Positions 44,815-51,126 of a stretch of DNA of 51,126 nucleotides are shown one piece after another (positions within the stretch are counted from its first letter, which is position 1; every line of letters starts with the position of its first letter). A program made the position numbers and the translations under genes. Origin of the DNA: Candidatus Kapaibacterium sp. (lineage in GTDB: Bacteria > Bacteroidota > Ignavibacteria > Kapaibacteriales > UBA4661). Under the pieces are notes generated by a model. That model had not been told where the DNA came from. It ran no database searches and worked only from the letters and a program-made list of their open reading frames with translations. The stretch spans positions 1-51,126 of the forward strand of contig JALONG010000031.1 of assembly GCA_025455065.1 (NCBI GenBank), written 5' to 3'.

Positions 44815-45275
44815 TGTTCGTCAAAAACTTCGACGGTGAATTTTGGTTCAGTTTTCGTGTTCGCATCCGCTTCTGCCTTGATTTCCTGCAAACGCTCTTC
44901 CGTCAAACGAAACTCGCACCAGACGCGCCCTTTGCCCGGCGAGCGGAACTGCACTTCTGCGGCTTTGTCCCAGACAACATAGTTTTTGCCGAGGTTATTC
45001 AGTAGCATAAACACATAAAACGGGTCAGTCATGGCATAGAGCGAACCGCCGAAATGCGTCCGAAAATAATTTCCGTTGTACCACCGAAGCGGCATCTCTA
45101 CTCGCACAAAACGAAAATCCTCGCTAATCGTTTTTACGGTGATTCCTGCTCCAAACATCGGTCCGTAAATGTTCAGCATAAACTTCAGCATTTTGGGACC
45201 GATCTTGAATTTGCTGAAACCGCCTTGTTTTACCTTGTGCTTGGCTAGTACCGATTGTTCTGACTTGGTATTCAT
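44760..45275 (-). CDS. DUF4442 hotdog protein (thioesterase-like)
   Basis: The 171-residue cytoplasmic protein belongs to DUF4442, hotdog-fold relatives of PaaI acyl-CoA thioesterases. The key block is YFRTHFGGSLYAMTDPFYVFMLLNNLG followed by WDKAAEVQFRSPG. A thioesterase or acyl-binding role is likely but unproven. It begins 8 nt after the stop of the alpha/beta hydrolase at 45284-46174, so both are co-transcribed from the promoter carrying the TetR-type operator at 46179. Its 3' end is duplicated downstream of the S41 gene. Confidence 0.88.
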   Translation of the reverse strand: MNTKSEQSVLAKHKVKQGGFSKFKIGPKMLKFMLNIYGPMFGAGITVKTISEDFRFVRVEMPLRWYNGNYFRTHFGGSLYAMTDPFYVFMLLNNLGKNYVVWDKAAEVQFRSPGKGRVWCEFRLTEERLQEIKAEADANTKTEPKFTVEVFDEQGKLVASVLKTLYVRRVS

Positions 45276-45283
45276 AAAAAAAA

Positions 45284-46174
45284 TTAGATTGTTGGAATAC
45301 TTGATTGCTCTGTAAACTGCTTAGAAACGTGCTTTTCAATCCAACCCAGTGGAATTTGCCATAAAGAATCTCGAAATGCTTTTCGGAAAAAACCAAAATG
45401 ACCTATCGCTTTACTGCCAACGTCGGCGGGAAAAATATGCAGGCGCTCAACGGATGCTCCCTCGAACAGTTCGTTTGCAAGCCTGTCCGTAGCTCGTTTG
45501 CTTGCCAGCAAGTCATCATCAATAGAAATAAACAGCATCTTCTTTTTCAATCGGCGGTACACCGAACTACTGTACGGGACAAGTCCCTCCACTCCTTGAG
45601 GGCGCAGCACAACACGTTGCCAATCCCTTACAACGCCTTTAGGCAAAGGCTCTCCCAATCCATGAAGATGCGAAGGAAAGTAGCCGAATACCTTTGTAAG
45701 CAAAGGAATCGAAACCCTGAAAGCAAGCCAAACCAACACGCCCTTCCACAATGCGTAATTTCGCCAATACCCTTGCTGTGAGCCAATCATAATAATTCCG
45801 GCAGCTTGATTCGTTGCTTCACTCATACCCAAACAATGTCCGCCCGAACTATGCCCCACGATAACAAGCGGCATTTCGGGATGTTTGATTGTTGCATATT
45901 CAATCAACGCGGGAAAATCTTCCCTTGCCCACGTTAAGTAATCAGTGCGAGATGCCCGTAAATCCTGCTCTTTCGACAATCCGATTCCGGAAAAATCTAA
46001 CGTATAAACCCAATACCCCTGTTCTGCACAATAAGCAGCAAAAGGGTAATAAAATGACTGCCTGACAGCAGTAGCGGAAGAAATAAGTATCACTTTACCA
46101 TTGGGATTTTGCGGGATAAATTCTGTTCCCATAATGGTACGACCATGCGACGGTTTCAAAGGAAAAGTTTGCAT
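45284..46174 (-). CDS. COG4757-type alpha/beta hydrolase, copy 1
   Basis: The 296-residue cytoplasmic hydrolase has the nucleophile Ser109 in VIVGHSSGG, the DFSGIGLSKE strand-loop, an acid in SIDDDLLA and a candidate catalytic His in AIGHFGFFR. The family block GYWRNYALWK...LLTKVFGYFP...GLGEPLPKGVVRDW marks COG4757 predicted hydrolases, whose substrate is unknown. It is a close paralogue of the gene at 46264-47151, with the serine at the same residue number. It forms an operon with the DUF4442 gene. A TetR-type operator lies 5 bp upstream of the start codon. Confidence 0.88.
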   Translation of the reverse strand: MQTFPLKPSHGRTIMGTEFIPQNPNGKVILISSATAVRQSFYYPFAAYCAEQGYWVYTLDFSGIGLSKEQDLRASRTDYLTWAREDFPALIEYATIKHPEMPLVIVGHSSGGHCLGMSEATNQAAGIIMIGSQQGYWRNYALWKGVLVWLAFRVSIPLLTKVFGYFPSHLHGLGEPLPKGVVRDWQRVVLRPQGVEGLVPYSSSVYRRLKKKMLFISIDDDLLASKRATDRLANELFEGASVERLHIFPADVGSKAIGHFGFFRKAFRDSLWQIPLGWIEKHVSKQFTEQSSIPTI

Positions 46175-46178
46175 AATG

Positions 46179-46200
46179 ATACTGAACGTTCGATTAGTAA
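46179..46200 (-). promoter_or_regulatory. TetR-type operator upstream of hydrolase copy 1
   Basis: It begins ATACTGAACG, identical to the first ten bases of the tetR-promoter site, and ends TTAGTAA. It is 5 bp from the ATG and overlaps the first unit of a 14-bp tandem repeat. Confidence 0.55.
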
Positions 46201-46236
46201 AATTCGATTAGTACAATTCGATTAGTACAATTCGTT
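46189..46236. repeat. 14-bp tandem repeat (three copies plus a partial)
   Basis: Units TTCGATTAGTAAAA, TTCGATTAGTACAA and TTCGATTAGTACAA, then a partial TTCGTTAG, follow one another from 46189. Each unit repeats the right half of the TetR-type operator, so the array may add half-sites in the promoter. Confidence 0.85.
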
Positions 46237-46263
46237 AGACAGAAGTTGAACAATAACAGCACG

Positions 46264-47151
46264 TTAGAATTGCTTACTCTCACTTATCTGCAAGCGCGTT
46301 GTTGCTTGCTTTTCAAACCATTCGTGCGGAAGTTGCCACAGTGTTGATTGAAATTGCCTCCGAAAAAAATTGAGATGTCCGATTGCTTTTACCTGCACTT
46401 CCACTGGAGTGATGTGCAAACGCTCCACAGCAGTTTCCGAATAACAACGGAATGCAAGATTGTCCACTGTTTGTTTGGGCGCATATGTGTCGTCGTCCAG
46501 GCTGATACATAACAGTGGGGTTTGTAGGTTACGCCGCCACTCGTTTGGACTTGCTGCAAGGCTTTCTACGCCATTTGGACTTAATATTACTTTCGACCAA
46601 TCACGGAGAACATAGCGCGGCAAATCTTCTCCTAAACCATGCGTTTTTGCGGGAAAGTATCCAAAAAGTTTGGTCAAAAACGGCATCGAAACGGCAAAAA
46701 TAAACCATACTCCCCAACGGTTACTTGCATGAAAATTTCGCCAATACCCGTGCTGCGAAGCCACAGTAACAATGCCATCAAACGTCGAGGCAACATCGGT
46801 TAAACCAAGAATATTTCCACCTAAGCTATGCCCAACGAGATACCGCTTATTGTCGGGATGCGCTTCTTTTATGGTTCGCACCATCGCAGGAAAATCATCT
46901 TTACCCCATGTTGAATAGGAAACCATTGAACCCCGCAATGAACCTTCTTTTGAAAGCCCTATACCCGAATAATCGTAGGTAAAAACATGATACCCCAGTG
47001 TTGCAAAATATTCTGCAAAAGCATAATAAAACGTTTGTTTCATTCCCGTTGCGGGGCTGATAAGAAGTGTCCTTCCGCAGGGTTTTTCCGGCAAAAACTG
47101 TGTCGCCGTAATGCTACTCCCGTCCTCTTTTTGTACGTTGAAGGTTTGCAT
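46264..47151 (-). CDS. COG4757-type alpha/beta hydrolase, copy 2
   Basis: The 295-residue hydrolase is paralogous to the one at 45284. It shares the MQTF opening, Ser109 in YLVGHSLGG, YSGIGLSKEGSLRGS, SLDDDTYAP, the candidate His in AIGHLNFFR and the GYWRNF...LTKLFGYFP...GLGEDLPRYVLRDW block. Both copies end with a LWQLPHEWFEK-like helix. It is probably an acyl or lipid esterase; substrate unknown. It has its own promoter region with a TetR-type operator 15 bp upstream, separate from the copy 1 transcript. Confidence 0.88.
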   Translation of the reverse strand: MQTFNVQKEDGSSITATQFLPEKPCGRTLLISPATGMKQTFYYAFAEYFATLGYHVFTYDYSGIGLSKEGSLRGSMVSYSTWGKDDFPAMVRTIKEAHPDNKRYLVGHSLGGNILGLTDVASTFDGIVTVASQHGYWRNFHASNRWGVWFIFAVSMPFLTKLFGYFPAKTHGLGEDLPRYVLRDWSKVILSPNGVESLAASPNEWRRNLQTPLLCISLDDDTYAPKQTVDNLAFRCYSETAVERLHITPVEVQVKAIGHLNFFRRQFQSTLWQLPHEWFEKQATTRLQISESKQF

Positions 47152-47165
47152 TGAATCTTCTGTGT

Positions 47166-47187
47166 TTAATGAACGTTTAGTAAGTTA
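47166..47187 (-). promoter_or_regulatory. TetR-type operator upstream of hydrolase copy 2
   Basis: It reads TGAACGTTTAGTAAGT in its core, matching the tetR-promoter site in TGAACG and GTAAGT at identical spacing. Confidence 0.55.
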
Positions 47188-47228
47188 ATACTCAATTTTT
47201 CGCGAAAAATTACTCTTGAGAATAATTT

Positions 47229-47909
47229 TTATTGCCCATTCACTATCTTGTTCAAATCCAGATTTAATCCCGTTTTCGCCAAGAGTTCATCACTGAGCAA
47301 AAACCCGTAATGGCTGCGGAACTGACGCATCATCAAATCGTAGGGCAAATCGTGAAATGAGCCGTATTCATGCGTATAGTGCATAAATACGTTGCCGGAT
47401 TTATCAAATTGTTGAAATACAGAATCTTCCTGCCCGTCAAATTCCAACGTTGCAACATTTAATTTGTGGCACAACGCAGCATTAAAGGCAGGTGTAGCCT
47501 TCACCCAACGCCCCTCCAAATAGAGTTCGGTGCAGCCATGAAATACCAACTCGTTGGTTTTGAGGAACTGTTCTAAACGTTCAGTGGCAATGTGATTTTT
47601 CACATTAAAAAACGCCAACCGTGAAGGAATCCCGACAACACGCGCCGTTGCTGCCAAAAGCACCGCTTTACTGACGCAATGCCCATAATCACGCCGCAGC
47701 ACATCACTTGCTTTTAAGCCTTGTGGACGAAAATCCAACCGATACGGGTCATACTTAAACCCGTCCCGAATTGCAAGATAAAGCCCAATGGCTTTTTCGC
47801 GCTCCGATTGCAATCCGGCGGTGTGTTTGTTTGCGTATTCAACGACCTCAGCGTTGTCCGAATCAACGAAATATGTGGCATTGAGGTAGAGTTGTTTGTC
47901 AGGTAGCAT
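47229..47909 (-). CDS. Transglutaminase-like cysteine peptidase-fold protein
   Basis: The 226-residue protein has a transglutaminase-like core: RRDYGHCVSKAVLLAATARVVGIPSRLAF with nucleophile Cys78, then FHGCTELYLEGRWVKATPAFN with His124. The third catalytic position, usually Asp, reads Ala/Thr-Pro-Ala-Phe-Asn and is not clear. No signal peptide is seen, so it is probably cytoplasmic. Members act as peptidases or amidases, and the substrate is unknown. It is 80 bp downstream of tetR and may share its transcript; no operator of its own is visible. Confidence 0.85.
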   Translation of the reverse strand: MLPDKQLYLNATYFVDSDNAEVVEYANKHTAGLQSEREKAIGLYLAIRDGFKYDPYRLDFRPQGLKASDVLRRDYGHCVSKAVLLAATARVVGIPSRLAFFNVKNHIATERLEQFLKTNELVFHGCTELYLEGRWVKATPAFNAALCHKLNVATLEFDGQEDSVFQQFDKSGNVFMHYTHEYGSFHDLPYDLMMRQFRSHYGFLLSDELLAKTGLNLDLNKIVNGQ

Positions 47910-47989
47910 ACGGAAAAATGAATGAAGGCTGAAGAAATAACGTCACTAGAAAACTATTCATTGTGTGGAAACATGATTTATCCAAAAGT

Positions 47990-48553
47990 TCAGGCAATCA
48001 TCAACCGCAATTTTGCACGTTCCAACATTTCGTCCATATATCGGCGTTCACCAAAAATGCGCAAAAACATCACTGCCCCCTCAAACTCCTGAACGGTCTG
48101 CTCTGCAATGCGCCGTGCCTTGTCCTCTTGATAAACCGACGAATAAATCTGCGTCATAGCATCTATCCAATCAGCAAAAAACTCCCGTAAATAGGGGGCA
48201 AATTCAGGCAACGACGATAAGGTTTCAAGCGCTGTGTTCGCCATTAAGCAGCCACCGTCGGACTTGGAAAACATTTTTTGAGCTTTAGTGAGGAACTTGT
48301 CGAGTTTTTCTTCCGGGGTGTATTTGTCTGAGTAGGCAAGTGCAAAGAGTGTCGTTTTAAAGTGCAGATGTACGCCGTGCAGCACAGCTTTCATCAACTC
48401 TTCCTTACTTTCAAAGTGATGATAAAATACTCCTTTTGTCAAACCACAGGCATCCGCCAAATCATTCATCGAAGTATTGTTATACCCGCGCTTACGAAAG
48501 ACCTGCGCAGAAGTAAAAATCATCTCTTCACGGCTAATTTTTTGTAATGGCAT
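47990..48553 (-). CDS. TetR/AcrR-family transcriptional regulator
   Basis: This is a 187-residue regulator. The N-terminal helix-turn-helix (residues about 7-52) is typical: REEMIFTSAQVFRKRGYNNTSMNDLADACGLTKGVFYHHFESKEELM. The C-terminal ligand domain is all-helical with GGCLMANTALE. A palindromic operator overlaps its own promoter, and similar sites precede the MaoC-like gene and both alpha/beta hydrolases. It probably represses this acyl-metabolism cluster until an acyl-CoA or fatty-acid-like ligand binds. The ligand is inferred from the neighbours only. Confidence 0.93.
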   Translation of the reverse strand: MPLQKISREEMIFTSAQVFRKRGYNNTSMNDLADACGLTKGVFYHHFESKEELMKAVLHGVHLHFKTTLFALAYSDKYTPEEKLDKFLTKAQKMFSKSDGGCLMANTALETLSSLPEFAPYLREFFADWIDAMTQIYSSVYQEDKARRIAEQTVQEFEGAVMFLRIFGERRYMDEMLERAKLRLMIA

Positions 48554-48587
48554 AGCGCATTTTCTGTTAATGAGTTGCTTGTTTTCT

Positions 48588-48619
48588 CAAATATACTGAA
48601 CGGTTGGTAAGTATGCAAG
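48588..48619 (-). promoter_or_regulatory. tetR promoter with embedded palindromic operator
   Basis: On the minus strand, CTTG (48619-48616), 20 bp and TATATTTG (48595-48588) form a Bacteroidota-type promoter, about 35 bp from the ATG. The operator (48593-48614) fills the spacer. Its ends ATACT and AGTAT are perfect inverted repeats, with inner matches A-x-C / G-x-T. The plus-strand core is TGAACGGTTGGTAAGT. Confidence 0.65.
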
Positions 48620-48651
48620 AAAAATACTATAAAATAGGATAGTATTGGAGT

Positions 48652-50709
48652 TTACTCCGAAACACTTGGCAGAATAACTGTAAATGTAGCACCATTACCT
48701 GCCGCACTCTCCAATGTTACTGTTCCCCCAAGCATCTCTGCCAATTTCTTCACAATCGAAAGCCCCAAACCTGTTGATTCTTCACCGCCTGTCGGCTTGG
48801 CAGAAAGTCGTGCAAATTTACCAAACACTTTCGTTTTATCGTCTTCGTTGAAGCCGGGACCTTCATCTTGAATAACGATACAAAGAGCCTTTTGCAGTTC
48901 ATTCCCTCCACAATCTACTGTCAAGGAAACATAAACAGACTTGCCTTTCGGCGAGTATTTCAGAGCGTTATCTAGGATATTTTCAATAATTTCGACAACG
49001 ATTGACTCGTCAGTACGAACAACGAGCGATTCTTGAGAAGGCGTGAACACAACTGTTATCTCTTTAGATCGCGCATGAGAGCTATGGTCGTCTATGATAC
49101 CCCGTATGCTTTCGACAATATTTACCGATTGAATATGTAATGCTTTTGCACCCTGCTCCAATGAATTGATATTGAGGAGTTTGGTAATAATGTTCAACAT
49201 TCTTTCGGATGTATGCAAAATCCGCTCACCAAAGATAGTTACACGCTCACGAGGCAACTCCATGGCAGCAAGGGACGAGGAAGCCATCATAATCGTTGTA
49301 AGGGGGTTTTTTAGGTCGTGAGCAACAATACCCAATACTTCATCCTTTTCGTAATTTAAGGCGGCAAGGCGCTCATTTGCCGAAGAAAGTTGTTTATTTG
49401 CCTCGGTTAATAATTCATTTTGGGCATCCAATTCACTATTGCTGGCTTCCAGTGCGGTATTTGCTTCTTGAATATGCTTCGATTGCACCTCAAGTTGTTG
49501 TTGTTGAACAGTGATGAGATGATTGACTTCACGCAACGAAGCCTCTGAACGGGCAATATAGCGATACCGGTGGATTGCCAAAAAAAGCAAGACTGCTCCA
49601 AAACCAATACAAACAAGCAGATAATTTCTTACGGATGTCAAACGGGACTGCTCTTTTTCGGAAAGGGCGAGTTCTTTGGCATTTTTTTCTGCAACCCTCA
49701 TCATATCAAGTGTTTTCATTCGTTCTGCGATATTCATTGAACGGAGAGAATCTCGCATCGAAGCGGTGCGGCGGTTATACACGAGTGCTTTGTCATACTT
49801 TCCTGTGGCTTCATACAACAGAGAAAGCCTTTCATTCATCAGGGCAAGATCCACAGAAGCAGGTAAACTTTCAGCTATCTTCAAACCTCGCTCTGCATGG
49901 CGAAAGGCTTCTTGAAAGCGCTTTTGGGAAGAATAAATAGCGGACAGTTTTTCCAATGAGCGAATGATATACTGCCCAATATTATCATCCTCAAAGCGCT
50001 CTAATGCTTGCTTTTGATAAGAGATTGCAGAATCGTACTGCCCCATTGCATGAAATATCGTTCCCAAATGATAATATGCAAGATTCGCATAAAATCGGTC
50101 TTTGAGTTGTAAGCCCAAATGAAGCGCTTCACGTTCAATACGTAGGGCTTCTGCATACTCAGAGCGCTTGAGTGCAATGTCGCCGATATTTCCCAAGACC
50201 AAAGCAATACCATCAGGAAATTTTTTTTCGCGGAACATGGCTAAAGACCGTGAAAAATAATCTTTAGCAATTTCCAACTTCCCTTCCTCTTTGTACAAAT
50301 ATCCGATATTATTCAGCAGAAACGCAACTTGGATATTGTCTTGAAGCAATGTGTACAGCTCAATTGCCTCTAAATGTGCATCTAAACCCGCATTATAATG
50401 CCCTTCGTACAGTGCAACAATTCCAATAATCATTTTCGCCCTAGCCTGACCTCGAACATAATGTACAGCTTTTGCTCTATTCAACGCATCGTTCGCATAT
50501 GCTAGGGCAGTATCATGGGCAGAATTTCGTACCCAATATGCAACGTCATTTATACGATTGATAATGACAGAATCAGGTGCTTTTTCAAAGATTGCCGAAG
50601 CGATAAGGTGTTTGAGGGAATCCACATGTGGAGTTTGGCTATAAAGATGTGCTGCATAGAAACAATGCAGGAAAATAACAAGTACCCCGTAGATTAAAAC
50701 CGTTTTCAT
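48652..50709 (-). CDS. TPR-containing membrane sensor histidine kinase
   Basis: The product (about 685 residues) has a signal peptide (LIYGVLVIFLHCFYAAHLYSQ). Six to eight tetratricopeptide repeats in the periplasm follow (e.g. AFLLNNIGYLYKEEGKLEIAKDYF). A membrane helix lies near residues 360-380 (LLVCIGFGAVLLFLAI), then a long coiled coil and HisKA with the phosphoacceptor His in GIVAHDLKNPLTTI (near residue 463). HATPase_c carries NALKYSP, DEGPGFNEDD, FGKFARLSAKPTGGEES and GLGLSIVKKL. The layout parallels the TPR-TM phosphatase at 3524. No response regulator is adjacent. The ATG at 50709 precedes the signal peptide. Confidence 0.92.
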   Translation of the reverse strand: MKTVLIYGVLVIFLHCFYAAHLYSQTPHVDSLKHLIASAIFEKAPDSVIINRINDVAYWVRNSAHDTALAYANDALNRAKAVHYVRGQARAKMIIGIVALYEGHYNAGLDAHLEAIELYTLLQDNIQVAFLLNNIGYLYKEEGKLEIAKDYFSRSLAMFREKKFPDGIALVLGNIGDIALKRSEYAEALRIEREALHLGLQLKDRFYANLAYYHLGTIFHAMGQYDSAISYQKQALERFEDDNIGQYIIRSLEKLSAIYSSQKRFQEAFRHAERGLKIAESLPASVDLALMNERLSLLYEATGKYDKALVYNRRTASMRDSLRSMNIAERMKTLDMMRVAEKNAKELALSEKEQSRLTSVRNYLLVCIGFGAVLLFLAIHRYRYIARSEASLREVNHLITVQQQQLEVQSKHIQEANTALEASNSELDAQNELLTEANKQLSSANERLAALNYEKDEVLGIVAHDLKNPLTTIMMASSSLAAMELPRERVTIFGERILHTSERMLNIITKLLNINSLEQGAKALHIQSVNIVESIRGIIDDHSSHARSKEITVVFTPSQESLVVRTDESIVVEIIENILDNALKYSPKGKSVYVSLTVDCGGNELQKALCIVIQDEGPGFNEDDKTKVFGKFARLSAKPTGGEESTGLGLSIVKKLAEMLGGTVTLESAAGNGATFTVILPSVSE

Positions 50710-50759
50710 TGGTGGTATCAAGTAATAATAAATCACACAGAGCCTTGAATTTACGACTT

Positions 50760-51126
50760 TCACGTTTTTTTTCCCAATAAAAAATAGGTTTTCATCCGTC
50801 CTTTGCCCTTCACATCAATTTCCCCACGCTCTTCAAAAAGAAATCGCTGTGAAATCCTCGAAATAGGTTGGTCATTGGTTGCTTGGTCATTGGTTGCTTG
50901 GTCACTGGTTACTTGGTTGTTAGTTACTTGGTTGTTAGTTACTTGGTTGTTAGTTACTTGGTTGTTAGTTACTTGGTTGTTGGTTACTTGGTTGTTGGTT
51001 ACTTGGTTGTTGGTTACTTGGTTGTTGGTTACTTGGTTGTTGGTTGCTTGGTTGTTAGTTACTTGGTTGTTGGTTACTTGGTTGTTGGTTACTTGGTTGT
51101 TGGTTACTTGGTTGTTGGTTACTTGG
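50760..51126 (-). CDS. C-terminal part of a class III adenylate/guanylate cyclase with pentapeptide repeats
   Basis: The frame is open from the right edge of the window to the TGA at 50762-50760 (122 codons seen). The last 30 or so residues, RFLFEERGEIDVKGKGRMKTY then FLLGKK, are the closing strands of a class III nucleotide cyclase domain (RG-x-I-x-VKGKG-x-M-x-TYFL). Just before them the protein consists only of the pentapeptide Q-V-T-N-N and variants (QATND, QVTSD) repeated about 17 times. The rest of the gene, including metal-binding aspartates, lies outside the window. The identification rests on the C-terminal motif. Confidence 0.8.
   Translation of the reverse strand, partial: QVTNNQVTNNQVTNNQVTNNQVTNNQATNNQVTNNQVTNNQVTNNQVTNNQVTNNQVTNNQVTNNQVTNNQVTSDQATNDQATNDQPISRISQRFLFEERGEIDVKGKGRMKTYFLLGKKT
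50868..51126. repeat. 15-bp in-frame minisatellite (about 17 units)
   Basis: The unit TTACTTGGTTGTTGG (or ...TTAG) repeats without frameshift up to the last base of the window, with the most diverged units (GCTTGGTCATTGG type) at the left end. Because 15 is a multiple of 3, unit gain or loss keeps the cyclase frame. Confidence 0.95.

Noticed and set aside
46189-46236. Possible replication iterons.
   Set aside because: Only three copies, located in a hydrolase promoter and made of the local operator half-site; no rep gene or DnaA box cluster.
50868-51126. Possible CRISPR array because of many short repeats.
   Set aside because: Units are 15 bp, directly adjacent without spacers and in frame with a cyclase C-terminus; no cas genes.

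Overview
The window looks like chromosome from a Gram-negative member of the Bacteroidota/Chlorobiota (FCB) group. Three secreted proteins end in type A type IX secretion (T9SS) sorting domains. There are also a TonB-dependent receptor, a DUF5916 protein, an imelysin/DUF4856/HTTM iron cluster, and promoters of the TTTG-N(17-20)-TAnnTTTG kind. Base composition is moderate (roughly low-to-mid 40s % GC by eye). The lineage below group level is not certain; an Ignavibacteria/Kapabacteria-type organism would fit.

Layout. Positions 91-3279 (-) hold a T9SS-exported DUF4397 surface protein. Positions 3524-10618 (+) form a signalling and replication block: a TPR-TM-GAF-SpoIIE phosphatase, a SiaB-like kinase, a SiaC-like (DUF1987) phosphoprotein, the DNA primase dnaG and a cytoplasmic histidine kinase. 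Next come hslV (-), a YfiR-like secreted protein (+), an Omp85-like barrel (-) and a 2.4-thousand-residue T9SS protein with IPT/TIG and leucine-rich repeats (-). They are followed by an esterase and a Tat-exported LD-carboxypeptidase (-), tRNA-Ser(GGA) with its own promoter and terminator, and a HAMP histidine kinase.

Positions 25677-34443 (-) form an iron/heme uptake region: DUF4856 lipoprotein, imelysin lipoprotein, HTTM membrane protein and TonB-dependent receptor, with a DUF5916 protein at the end. A 19-bp palindrome sits at its promoter. Two relatives of that palindrome lie in front of a heme oxygenase gene 4 kb away, which suggests one iron-responsive regulon. Between them are an M28 peptidase, two tandem YoeB-type toxin-antitoxin modules (the first toxin is dead) and a TolB-like propeller protein.

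Positions 39175-48553 (-) hold a lipid/acyl-metabolism neighbourhood: a MaoC-like hydratase, a DUF4442 thioesterase-like protein, two paralogous COG4757-type alpha/beta hydrolases, a transglutaminase-like protein and a TetR regulator. The same TetR-type operator can be read in front of four of these transcription units, including tetR itself. A BNR-repeat T9SS protein and an S41 peptidase are interspersed. The S41 gene is bracketed by a 57-bp direct repeat that is the 3' end of the DUF4442 gene. The window closes with a TPR histidine kinase and the C-terminus of a class III nucleotide cyclase whose catalytic domain is interrupted by a 15-bp in-frame minisatellite running off the end of the window.

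The most interesting items are the tandem YoeB modules with unrecognised antitoxins, the shared iron palindrome, the four-promoter TetR regulon, the minisatellite inside the cyclase domain, and the Sia-type phospho-switch joined to dnaG.
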